From: Alphaproteobacteria bacterium
Lineage (GTDB): Bacteria; Pseudomonadota; Alphaproteobacteria; Rhodobacterales; Rhodobacteraceae
DNA: 18,123 nucleotides
NCBI GenBank assembly: GCA_003694465.1
Contig: RFKM01000116.1
Location: 1-18,123, forward strand
Direction of reading: 5' to 3'
Shown here: piece by piece, positions 5,530-12,941 of the stretch
How positions within the stretch are numbered: position 1 is the first letter of the stretch
Layout: each line of letters begins with the position of its first letter
Made by a program: the position numbers and the translations under genes
The notes under the pieces: model-generated
Seen by the model: only the letters and a program-made list of their open reading frames with translations
Databases searched by the model: none
Told to the model about the DNA's origin: nothing

Positions 5530-7492
5530 GCTCCGCCATATAGGAAACCTCTTTGTCCAGCGCAAGGCGGTAGCGCCGAAAGCCGTCTTCCGTCGGTTCG
5601 CCGGCGCTCAGCTCAAACCCCTCGACGGGCAGGGTTTCAGCCGCGCGGGGCGACGAAAGGAAGGTGGCGGCGGCACCGGCCACCGGCGCGAGGCGCCACG
5701 CGGCCAGCGGCGGGCCCTCGACCGGGCCGCGCGCGCCAAGATGCTCGGCGAGGACCTCGCGGGCGGTCTCCCGGCCCCGGTACACCACCGCGCCGGGGCG
5801 CACGCGCCGGTAGCCGCCACCGCCGGCGGCCCGGAACATCGTCGTCACCACCAGCACCGAATCGTTCGGCTCCAGCGGCACGCCGTCGACCTCGAGCCGG
5901 CGCACCCGAGTGGCGGCAGGGTCGGACAGCTGGCCGGCCACGGTGTAGCGGGCCGGCGCCGAGAGGTCGAATTCGTAACTGCACCCGGCAAGCGCCTTGA
6001 AACGGTAAAGCGGGGTCATCGGCGCGAACAGGGGCTGGTCGCCGCCGAAGGGTTCGATGCGCTGATAGAGGCTCGCGGCGCGTTCGAGCCAGTCCGCCAG
6101 CTCTGCGCCGGTCATTCTCACAATGCACAATTCGTTGAGGTGGTTGTAAAGGCTGCTGAGCGCGAGCCATGTGATCGGGCCGGGGGCGATGTCGGTGAAG
6201 TGCTCCGGGCCTGCAATGCCGCCGGCCTTGAACGGCGAGGCCGTGGCGACCAGCGGCAGGCCCTCGAGGGGCGTGTCTTCCAGTGCGCGCCGGGCCCAGT
6301 CGAGCTTCGCCCGGTGGACGACATCGAGCGCCATCGAGGGGCCGATGGCCGAGAAATAGGAATGCAGGCGCACGCGGGTCTCGCCCACGACCTCCTGCGA
6401 ACGCGCGATCATCGCGTCATGGAGGCGGCGCAGATAGCGCGCGAACTTCCGGTCGGGCATGGCAGCGGGAACGACCTGCGTTGTATCGGCATCGTGCTGC
6501 AGGGCCGGGCGGGCCCTTGCGCGGCCCGTTTCGACATGCCAGCCGCCACCGGGCCGGGGGGCGAGGGTCAGGTCGATCTCGCCGAGGTGCGAGCCCCAGA
6601 AACCCGGCAGAACCGTCGGGGTGCCGTGTATGAGGCCTTGCGCGGCATCGACCCCTTCAGGCCATGGGCGCGCGGCGTCGGGAAAGAGCTGGTGCGTATG
6701 GCCGCCGACCAGCGCGTCGATTCCCTCGATGCGCGCCAGCGGCAGGATCGCGTTTTCCATCATCGGTATGTGAATGCCGCTGCCGATGCCGCTATGTGCA
6801 AGGACCACCACCACATCGGCGCCGAGCGCCCGCAACTGGGGAACGAGGAGACGGGCGCGCTCGACGATATCCTGGTATTCCGGCCGGAACGGCCCTCGAT
6901 AAAGCCCGGCGATCGAATCCGGCGGCAGGAAACCGGCGACTCCGATCTTCAGGGTGTGCCTGTTGCCCTCGGTATCGCGCAGTTGCCGCTCGAGCAGGGC
7001 GAAGGGCAGGATCGCCGGTCGTGGCGCCGATTCGGCCCCGGGCACGGGGCGCAGCGTCAGGTTCGAGGCGATCACCGGGAAGGGCGCGCCATCGAGCACC
7101 TGCCCGAGAAATTCCAGCCCTTGGTCGAAGTCGTGGTTGCCGAGATTGAGGGCATCGACGCCGACCCGCGCCATGGTCCGGACGATCGGGTGAAACCCGC
7201 GCACTTCCCGCCGGCCGCGCATCATGTTGCGCAGGATCGCGTCGCTCATCGGGTTGCCGAACAGGAAATCGCCGTTGTCGAACAGCAGCGCGTTGTCGAC
7301 CTCGGCCCGGGATGCGCGGATCAGCGTGAGCGTCCGGGCGAGGCCGTGGGCCGCCGTTGTCCGGCCCGTTTCGTAGTCGAAGGGCAAGAGGTGCATGTGC
7401 ACATCGGTCGTTGCCATGATCCGCAGGTGGATCCGGGGCGCGGGCCGGCCGGGCCGATCAGACTGTTCGCGTGGGATCGACTTGTCGGCCAT
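5468..7492 (-). CDS. 2',3'-cyclic-nucleotide 2'-phosphodiesterase / 3'-nucleotidase (5'-nucleotidase family)
   Basis: This 674-residue protein has an N-terminal metallophosphatase domain with all metal ligands: D30 and H32 (TTDVHMH), D75 (DNGDFLFGNP), N119-H120-D121 (GNHDFD), H233 (AHSG) and GGHTH (263-267). The C-terminal substrate domain of the 5'-nucleotidase family follows, with an FGGDQPLF motif that resembles the aromatic base-stacking region. It should hydrolyse 2',3'-cyclic nucleotides and 3'-mononucleotides for phosphate salvage. Unlike E. coli CpdB, no signal peptide is visible from the ATG at 7492: the first 20 residues are polar. The recognisable domain ends near residue 645 at YRLAL; the last 20 codons lie within the SRP RNA gene, and the tail ends in VRSGRKQP, a translation of the SRP apical region. 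A GGAAGGGAAAGGGG stretch precedes the start. Confidence 0.88.
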   Translation of the reverse strand: MADKSIPREQSDRPGRPAPRIHLRIMATTDVHMHLLPFDYETGRTTAAHGLARTLTLIRASRAEVDNALLFDNGDFLFGNPMSDAILRNMMRGRREVRGFHPIVRTMARVGVDALNLGNHDFDQGLEFLGQVLDGAPFPVIASNLTLRPVPGAESAPRPAILPFALLERQLRDTEGNRHTLKIGVAGFLPPDSIAGLYRGPFRPEYQDIVERARLLVPQLRALGADVVVVLAHSGIGSGIHIPMMENAILPLARIEGIDALVGGHTHQLFPDAARPWPEGVDAAQGLIHGTPTVLPGFWGSHLGEIDLTLAPRPGGGWHVETGRARARPALQHDADTTQVVPAAMPDRKFARYLRRLHDAMIARSQEVVGETRVRLHSYFSAIGPSMALDVVHRAKLDWARRALEDTPLEGLPLVATASPFKAGGIAGPEHFTDIAPGPITWLALSSLYNHLNELCIVRMTGAELADWLERAASLYQRIEPFGGDQPLFAPMTPLYRFKALAGCSYEFDLSAPARYTVAGQLSDPAATRVRRLEVDGVPLEPNDSVLVVTTMFRAAGGGGYRRVRPGAVVYRGRETAREVLAEHLGARGPVEGPPLAAWRLAPVAGAAATFLSSPRAAETLPVEGFELSAGEPTEDGFRRYRLALDKEVSYMAEREVGAGERLANPVRSGRKQP
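5537..5565 (-). promoter_or_regulatory. candidate ffs promoter inside the phosphodiesterase gene
   Basis: Reading the minus strand, TTGCGC (5565-5560) and TATATG (5542-5537) are separated by 17 bases, and transcription starting seven or eight bases on would begin at the first base of the SRP RNA terminal stem. Each hexamer is only a partial match, but the spacing to the RNA is what would be expected. Confidence 0.45.
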
Positions 7493-7685
7493 GCCCCTTT
7501 CCCTTCCTTCTCTCGCATGAGGCGTTATTTCTATTCCTATTGCAACCACAAGCTAAAATCGGTGCGGGTCATCGCGCCCGCAGATCAACCGCCCGGCATG
7601 CGCCGGGAAGTTGCCGCTTGCGTCCGAGGCGGATAGCGGCGAGAGTTTCGCCGCGTGCAGCAGGGCAGACAGAAGGGCAGAAGCC

Positions 7686-8153
7686 ATGAAAATGGCCACG
7701 AGAGAGGATATTTCGGCGCCAATCGAGGCGGTTTTCGAGCAGATCACCGATTTCGACCACTTCGAGCGGGCGGCGCTGCGGCGCGGCGCCGAGGTGCAGC
7801 GCACCGATTCGCTGGCCGAGGTCGGGGTGGGCAGTTCCTGGCACGCGGCTTTTGGCTACCGGGGCAAGAAGCGCGAGGCCGAGATCGAGATGACCGAATT
7901 GCAGACGCCCGAGCGGGTTGCGGCGCTGATTCGCTCGGCCGGGCTCGAAATGCGCCTCGAGATCGACCTCATCGCCATGTCGCGCAATCGAACGCGGCTC
8001 AACCTGACCATCGACGCGCGCCCGAAGACGATTCCGGCCCGGCTGATGATCCAGTCGATGAAACTGGCCCGCACTTCGGTGCTCAAGCGCTTCCGCCACC
8101 GGGTCGGCGATTTTGCCGAGGAACTCGAACGCCGGGCCAACGGGCGGGCCTGA
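7686..8153 (+). CDS. SRPBCC family protein (polyketide cyclase/START-like)
   Basis: The 155 residues have the SRPBCC pattern: a first strand with ISAPIEAVFEQITDFDHFERAA at about 9-30, central strands around 48-100 (SSWHAAFGYRGKKREAEIEMTEL), and a long C-terminal helix from about 115 to the end. Such helix-grip folds bind a hydrophobic ligand in a deep cavity; the ligand here is unknown and no catalytic residues can be assigned. The ATG at 7686 is preceded by an AGAAGG-type purine stretch. The gene diverges from the phosphodiesterase across 193 bases, in which I see only a TAAAAT (7554-7559) without a matching -35 box and a 6-bp-stem dyad at 7592-7607. It is convergent with pheA, five bases apart. 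Confidence 0.8.
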   Translation: MKMATREDISAPIEAVFEQITDFDHFERAALRRGAEVQRTDSLAEVGVGSSWHAAFGYRGKKREAEIEMTELQTPERVAALIRSAGLEMRLEIDLIAMSRNRTRLNLTIDARPKTIPARLMIQSMKLARTSVLKRFRHRVGDFAEELERRANGRA

Positions 8154-8158
8154 GCGGT

Positions 8159-9001
8159 TCAGCCCTTCCGGTAGCGGCGCGGATCGGCGGGATAGACCCC
8201 GAGGATGTCGAGATTGTTGGTGAAATAGGCAAGCTCGTCGAGGGCGAGCTGCACCGGCCTGTCGTCGGGGTGGCCCTCGATATCGGCGTAGAAGCGCGTT
8301 GCCGTGAAGCTGCCGTCAAGCATGTAGCTTTCGAGCTTGGTCATGTTGACCCCGTTGGTGGCAAAGCCGCCGAGCGCCTTGTAAAGCGCCGCCGGGATGT
8401 TGCGCACCTCGAAGACGAAGGTGGTCATCATGCCGTGCGCGCCGCGCCGGGTCAGGTCAGGCTCCCGGCCCATGATCAGGAAGCGGGTGGTGTTGTGGCC
8501 GTGGTCCTCGATGTCGCGGGCGAGCACGTCGAGCCCGTGAATCTCGGCGGCCAGCGTCGAGGCCAGCACACCCTCGCCTGGCGTGCGGTTGCGCGCCAGA
8601 TCGGCGGCGGCGCCGGCGCTGTCGGCGGCCGGATGGCCGGTGATGCCGTGTTTGCGCAGGAACCCGGCCGATTGCGGCAGCAGCACGAGATGGGCGCGCA
8701 CCGTCTTGATGTCTTCGAGGCGGGTGCCGGGCAGGCCGAGCAGGTTGATGCGCACCCGCACGAAGGCTTCGTCGAGAATGTGCAAGCCGCTTTCGGGCAG
8801 CAGGCGGTGAATGTCGGCAACGCGCCCATAGGTCGAGTTTTCGACCGGAAGCATCGCCTGGTCGGCCCGCCCTTCGCGCACGGCGTCGATCACCTCTTCA
8901 AAGGTGGCGCAGGGCAGGGCTTCCATCTCGGGGCGCGCCTTGCGGCAGGCCTCGTGCGAATAGGCGCCCGGTTCTCCCTGAAACGCGATGAGTCCGCCCA
9001 T
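8159..9001 (-). CDS. pheA: prephenate dehydratase
   Basis: Prephenate dehydratase converts prephenate to phenylpyruvate, the committed step to phenylalanine. The 280 residues hold a type II periplasmic-binding-like catalytic domain (about 4-180) with FQGEPGAYSHEA near the start, LPVENSTYGRV (51-61) and the catalytic NTTRFLIMGRE segment (near 170-180). A C-terminal ACT domain follows, with GVNMTKLESYM, corresponding to the ESRP phenylalanine-binding motif of E. coli. There is no chorismate mutase domain, so it is the monofunctional form. The ATG at 9001 has AGGA eight bases upstream. Allosteric inhibition by phenylalanine is expected from the ACT domain. It diverges from the cytochrome gene across 154 bases. 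Confidence 0.95.
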   Translation of the reverse strand: MGGLIAFQGEPGAYSHEACRKARPEMEALPCATFEEVIDAVREGRADQAMLPVENSTYGRVADIHRLLPESGLHILDEAFVRVRINLLGLPGTRLEDIKTVRAHLVLLPQSAGFLRKHGITGHPAADSAGAAADLARNRTPGEGVLASTLAAEIHGLDVLARDIEDHGHNTTRFLIMGREPDLTRRGAHGMMTTFVFEVRNIPAALYKALGGFATNGVNMTKLESYMLDGSFTATRFYADIEGHPDDRPVQLALDELAYFTNNLDILGVYPADPRRYRKG

Positions 9002-9093
9002 GCCGGGGTCCTTTCCTGTGTCTGCGGCGCCCGGATTTGCGGCGCGTGGATGCGAATATTCAGATTATGGCATTTGGTCGCGCGTCATATCTC

Positions 9094-9123
9094 TTGAAAC
9101 GCGACAATGGAAGCGGCTAGAAG
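9094..9123 (+). promoter_or_regulatory. candidate promoter of the cytochrome c gene
   Basis: TTGAAA (9094-9099) and TAGAAG (9118-9123) are separated by 18 bases and would start transcription near 9130, leaving a leader of about 26 bases that contains the AGGA ribosome binding site. The -35 box matches 5 of 6 and the -10 box 4 of 6. Confidence 0.4.
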
Positions 9124-9155
9124 GCGTGGGACTTCAGGAACCTCAGGATCGCGAC

Positions 9156-9692
9156 ATGTTCAACACGACCAACTTGATCAAGTTTGGTGCCAGCGTCGCC
9201 GGCGCCCTGCTTATTCTGCTCTTCGTCAACTGGGGGGCAAACACGCTCTACGGCCTTGGCGGCGAGGGCCACGGCGATGCGGAGCATGCCGAGCGCGGCT
9301 ATGTCATCGCCGCCGCGGAAGGCGATCAGGCCGGCGCCGAGGCCGAAGCGCCGGCGGAAGTCTCCTTTGCCGATCTCTACGCCGCCGCCGATGCCGGCAA
9401 GGGCAAGAAGGTCTTCGGCAAGTGCAAGGCCTGCCACAAGCTCGAGGATGGCGCCAATGCGACCGGCCCGACGCTTTATGGCGTGGTCGGGCGCCCGGTG
9501 GCCTCGGTTGCGGGCTTCAACTATTCCGACGCCCTCAAGGGCCTCGGCGGCGAGTGGACGCCCGAGCGCCTGAACGAATGGCTGACCAGCCCCAAGGCCT
9601 ATGCGCCCGGCAACAAGATGACCTTTGCGGGCCTGAAAAAGCCGCAAGATCGCGCCAACCTGATTGCCTATCTGGCGACGATCGGCGGCTAA
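9156..9692 (+). CDS. cycM: membrane-anchored cytochrome c (c552 / CycM / c-y type)
   Basis: This 178-residue protein begins with a short N-terminus and a single uncleaved membrane anchor (about residues 9-26), then an acidic alanine-rich linker (about 35-68) that would let the haem domain swing, and a class I cytochrome c domain. Haem attaches at C90 and C93 with H94 as ligand (CKACH), and M155 in PGNKMTFAGL is the sixth ligand. This layout is that of Paracoccus cytochrome c552 and Rhodobacter cytochrome c-y, which carry electrons from the bc1 complex to a terminal oxidase on the periplasmic face. AGGA lies seven bases before the ATG. A strong terminator follows, so it is probably transcribed alone. 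Haem insertion would need the Ccm system, which is not in this window. Confidence 0.93.
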   Translation: MFNTTNLIKFGASVAGALLILLFVNWGANTLYGLGGEGHGDAEHAERGYVIAAAEGDQAGAEAEAPAEVSFADLYAAADAGKGKKVFGKCKACHKLEDGANATGPTLYGVVGRPVASVAGFNYSDALKGLGGEWTPERLNEWLTSPKAYAPGNKMTFAGLKKPQDRANLIAYLATIGG

Positions 9693-9713
9693 CCGATCCG
9701 ACAACACTGACAG

Positions 9714-9749
9714 GCGGCCGTGCCCTCGGGGCGCGGCCGCTTTCGTTTT
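9714..9749 (+). terminator. strong intrinsic terminator after the cytochrome c gene
   Basis: A 12-bp stem with one G-T pair (9714-9725 with 9729-9740) encloses a three-base loop and is followed by TTTCGTTTT. It starts 21 bases after the stop codon and isolates the yej operon from the cytochrome gene. Confidence 0.85.
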
Positions 9750-9780
9750 GGCCCGCGTCTGGGGTTCACGAACTCTCGCC

Positions 9781-9810
9781 TTGCATCGAGCGCGCCCGAC
9801 CCTTTAGCCT
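9781..9810 (+). promoter_or_regulatory. possible promoter of the yej operon
   Basis: TTGCAT (9781-9786) and TAGCCT (9805-9810) are 18 bases apart and lie 45 bases before the yejA start, after the cytochrome terminator. The -10 match is poor (3 of 6), so this is only the best candidate in the gap. Confidence 0.3.
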
Positions 9811-9854
9811 GTATTGCGGAACGGGCAGAAGCCCCGCATGGCCGGAGGATCACG

Positions 9855-11762
9855 ATGCAGCGCAAACCCATCTCTTCCCGCAGCAGCGCTAGGGCCGCAA
9901 CCGCCCCCGCCCCCCTGTTGCCCTGGCTTGTCCTGCCCCTTGCCGCGCTGGTCCTTCTTCTGAGCGCCCTGGCCGCCAGCGCCGAGGAAACCATCCGCTC
10001 TCATGCCTATTCGTTCTTCGGCACGCCGAAATACCCCGCCGATTTCAGCCATCTCGACTATGTGAACCCCGATGCGCCGAAAGGCGGCGAGATCGCGCTC
10101 TGGACGCAGGGCACCTTCGACAGTTTCAACCCCTACAGCCGCAAGGGCGTGGCCGCGTGGGGCGCCTCGCTGCCGGTCGAGCGGCTGATGACCAGCACCG
10201 ACGACGAGATCGGGGTTTCCTATTGTTTCATCTGCGAGAGCCTCGAATATCCGGCCGACCAGTCATGGGTGATCTTCACCCTGCGCCCGGAAGCGAGGTT
10301 TTCCGATGGCACGCCGGTGACGGCAGAAGACGTGGTGTTCACCCACAACCTGTTCATGGAACAGGGCCTGCCCTCGTTCCGCGAGGGGGTGGCGCGGATC
10401 ATCTCGAAGGTCGAGGCGCTGGACGAGCGGCACGTGAAATTTACCTTCCAGCCCGACAGTTCCCTGCGTGACCGGATCGACCAGGCCGGGGCGACGCCGG
10501 TGCTCTCCAAGGCCTTCATGGAGGCGAACAACTACCGCCTCGACGAATCGAACGACACGCCGATTCTCGGCACCGGCCCCTATGTGCTCGACAGCTACGT
10601 CACCAACGAGCGCGTGGTCTACCGGCGCAACCCGGACTACTGGGCGAAGGATCTGCCGCTCAAGCGTGGGCAGTACAATTTCGACACCATCCGCGTCGAG
10701 TATTTCGCCGACAGCGATGCCGCCTTCGAAGGCTTCAAGGCCGGTGCCTATACCTTCCGCATCGAGAACAGCTCGAAACAATGGGCGACGGGTTACGATT
10801 TCGACGCGGTGAAGAACGGAACCGTCGTCAAGGCCGAGCTGCCCAACGGGGCGCAGGCCTCGGGGCAGGCCTGGGTGTTCAACCTGCGGCGCGAAAAGTT
10901 TCAGGACATCCGCGTGCGCGAGGCGATCCAGCGGATGTTCAACTTCGAATGGTCGAACGAGACGCTGTTCTATGGCCTCTATGCCCGGATCACCGGCTTT
11001 GCGACCAATTCCTACAACGAGGCGAAGGGCAAGCCGAGCCCGGAAGAGCTGGCGGTGCTCGAACCGTTGGCCGACATCCTGCCGCCGGGCGTGCTGACCG
11101 ACGAGGCGGTGATGCCGCCGGTCTCGGGCAAGCGCCAGCTTGACCGCAAGCAGCTGCGCATCGCCTCTCGGCTGCTTGACGAGGCCGGCTGGACCGTGGG
11201 CGACGACGGCATCCGCCGCAACGCCGCCGGCGAGACGCTGCGCGTCGAGTTCCTCGAGTATTCGCCCGCCTTCGACCGCGTCGATCAGCCCTTCATCGAG
11301 AATCTCAAGGCGCTCGGGGTCGATGCGGTTCTGAACCGGGTCGATACCGCGCAATATGTCGAGCGCGCCCGCTCGTTCGATTTCGACCTGATCACCGACC
11401 ATCTGTCGATCGGCTACGAGGCCGGCTCGGGGCTCGAGCAGATGTTCGGCTCGAAGGAGGCCGACATCAGCCTGTTCAATACCGCGGGCCTTGCCCATCC
11501 GGCCGTCGATGCGCTCATCGAGGTGGCCAAGAACGCCCGCTCCCGCGAAGAGATGATCGCCGCCATGCGGGCGCTCGACCGGACACTGCGGGCCCTGCGC
11601 TTCACCGTGCCGCAATGGTACAAGGACGTGCACACCGTGGCCTATTACGACATGTTCGAGCACCCCGAGACGATCGCCCCTTACAACCTGGGCTATCTCG
11701 ACTACTGGTGGTTCAACGAGGAAAAATATCAGGCGCTGAAGGCGTCGGGGGCGCTGAGGTAG
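9855..11762 (+). CDS. yejA: YejA-type periplasmic peptide-binding protein of an ABC importer
   Basis: This 635-residue solute-binding protein of family 5 captures oligopeptides in the periplasm and hands them to YejBE. It starts with a signal peptide: a basic region, a hydrophobic core at about residues 21-41, and a probable signal peptidase I site after ASA (41-43). The family signature follows: YPADFSHLDYVNPDAPKGGEI (60-80), FDSFNPYS, then TLRPEARFSDGTPVTAEDVVFT, and GTGPYVLDSY. The ATG at 9855 has GGAGGA five bases upstream. A CxxC pair, C124 and C127 (YCFICES), sits where the E. coli protein, as I recall it, has no cysteine. yejB starts 21 bases downstream. The E. coli system imports the microcin C peptide; the natural substrate here is unknown. 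Confidence 0.93.
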   Translation: MQRKPISSRSSARAATAPAPLLPWLVLPLAALVLLLSALAASAEETIRSHAYSFFGTPKYPADFSHLDYVNPDAPKGGEIALWTQGTFDSFNPYSRKGVAAWGASLPVERLMTSTDDEIGVSYCFICESLEYPADQSWVIFTLRPEARFSDGTPVTAEDVVFTHNLFMEQGLPSFREGVARIISKVEALDERHVKFTFQPDSSLRDRIDQAGATPVLSKAFMEANNYRLDESNDTPILGTGPYVLDSYVTNERVVYRRNPDYWAKDLPLKRGQYNFDTIRVEYFADSDAAFEGFKAGAYTFRIENSSKQWATGYDFDAVKNGTVVKAELPNGAQASGQAWVFNLRREKFQDIRVREAIQRMFNFEWSNETLFYGLYARITGFATNSYNEAKGKPSPEELAVLEPLADILPPGVLTDEAVMPPVSGKRQLDRKQLRIASRLLDEAGWTVGDDGIRRNAAGETLRVEFLEYSPAFDRVDQPFIENLKALGVDAVLNRVDTAQYVERARSFDFDLITDHLSIGYEAGSGLEQMFGSKEADISLFNTAGLAHPAVDALIEVAKNARSREEMIAAMRALDRTLRALRFTVPQWYKDVHTVAYYDMFEHPETIAPYNLGYLDYWWFNEEKYQALKASGALR

Positions 11763-11783
11763 GCGCGGCAGGCAAGGAGCACC

Positions 11784-12938
11784 ATGGGCGCCTATATCCT
11801 GAGGCGGTTGTTGCTGGTCATTCCCACGCTGTTCGGGATCATGGTCATCAACTTCACGCTCACCCAGTTCGTGCCCGGCGGGCCGATCGAGCAGATCATC
11901 GCCCAGATGGAGGGCGAGGGCGACGTGTTCGATGCCGTCACCGGGGGCGGGCGCGAGGCCGCCGATGCCTCGACCGCCGGGGAGGACACATACCTCGGCG
12001 CCCGCGGGTTGCCGAAGGAGTTTCTCGACCGGCTGGAAATCGAGATGGGCTTTTCGCGCATCGTCTGCGACGCCGGCTTCGAGGGCACGCCGAGCCTTGA
12101 AGATCCGGCCTGCCACAAGGAAAAGATTCCCGCCGCCGAGCGCTTTCTCGAGATGATGGGCCGCTACCTGCGCCTCGACTTCGGCGAAAGCTATTTCCGC
12201 TCGGTGGGGGTGTTCGGGCTGATCGCCGAAAAGCTGCCGGTTTCGGTCACGCTGGGCCTCTGGTCGACGCTGATCGCCTATTTCGTCTCGATCCCGCTGG
12301 GCATCCGCAAGGCGGTGCGCGACGGCTCGCGCTTCGATACCGTGACCTCGGGGTTGATCATCGTCGCCTATGCCATCCCGGGCTTCCTGTTCGCGATCCT
12401 GCTGCTGGTGCTCTTTGCCGGCGGCAGCTACTGGCAGATCTTCCCGTTGCGCGGGCTCACCTCCGACAACTGGGAAGAGCTCAGCCTGCTCGGCAAAGTG
12501 GCCGATTATTTCTGGCACATCACCCTGCCGGTGCTGGCCTCGACGATCTCGAGCTTTGCGACGCTGACGCTGCTCACCAAGAATTCCTTTCTCGACGAAA
12601 TCAAGAAGCAATACGTCGTCACCGCCCGCGCCAAGGGGCTGAGCGAACGGCGGGTGCTCTATGGCCATGTCTTCCGCAACGCCATGCTGATCGTCATTTC
12701 CGGCTTTCCGGCGCTGTTCATCGGGGTGTTCTTCGGCGGCTCGCTGATCATCGAGACGATCTTCTCGCTCGACGGGCTGGGCCGGCTCGGGTTCGAGGCG
12801 GCGGTGGCGCGCGACTATCCGATCATCTTCGGCACGCTGTTCGTCTTCGGCCTCGTCGGGCTCGTCGTCGGGATCCTGTCCGACCTGATGTATGTCTTCG
12901 TCGATCCGCGGATCGACTTCGAGCGGCGGGAGGGCTGA
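11784..12938 (+). CDS. yejB: YejB-type inner-membrane permease of the peptide ABC importer
   Basis: YejB is one of the two membrane subunits forming the channel. The 384 residues begin with the family pattern [19 protein letters not shown] and a first helix (about 9-29). A long periplasmic segment (about 30-150) follows, then the BPD_transp_1 domain with further helices. The coupling-helix EAA region, [23 protein letters not shown], faces the ATPase at about 280-305. The protein is about 20 residues longer than E. coli YejB (about 364). Two cysteines, C95 and C110, stand close together in the periplasmic segment and could form a disulfide. The ATG at 11784 has AAGGAG four bases upstream. The yejE start lies three bases after the stop codon. 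Confidence 0.93.
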   Translation: MGAYILRRLLLVIPTLFGIMVINFTLTQFVPGGPIEQIIAQMEGEGDVFDAVTGGGREAADASTAGEDTYLGARGLPKEFLDRLEIEMGFSRIVCDAGFEGTPSLEDPACHKEKIPAAERFLEMMGRYLRLDFGESYFRSVGVFGLIAEKLPVSVTLGLWSTLIAYFVSIPLGIRKAVRDGSRFDTVTSGLIIVAYAIPGFLFAILLLVLFAGGSYWQIFPLRGLTSDNWEELSLLGKVADYFWHITLPVLASTISSFATLTLLTKNSFLDEIKKQYVVTARAKGLSERRVLYGHVFRNAMLIVISGFPALFIGVFFGGSLIIETIFSLDGLGRLGFEAAVARDYPIIFGTLFVFGLVGLVVGILSDLMYVFVDPRIDFERREG

Positions 12939-12941
12939 GAA

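Noticed and set aside
7592..7607. The hairpin CCCGGC-ATGC-GCCGGG upstream of the SRPBCC gene, considered as terminator or operator
   Set aside because: It has no T run, a stem of six pairs, and is the sort of dyad expected by chance in DNA this rich in G and C.
5741..7636. A 631-residue plus-strand frame opposite the phosphodiesterase
   Set aside because: It is low-complexity shadow composition without domains; the minus-strand gene has all metal-binding motifs.
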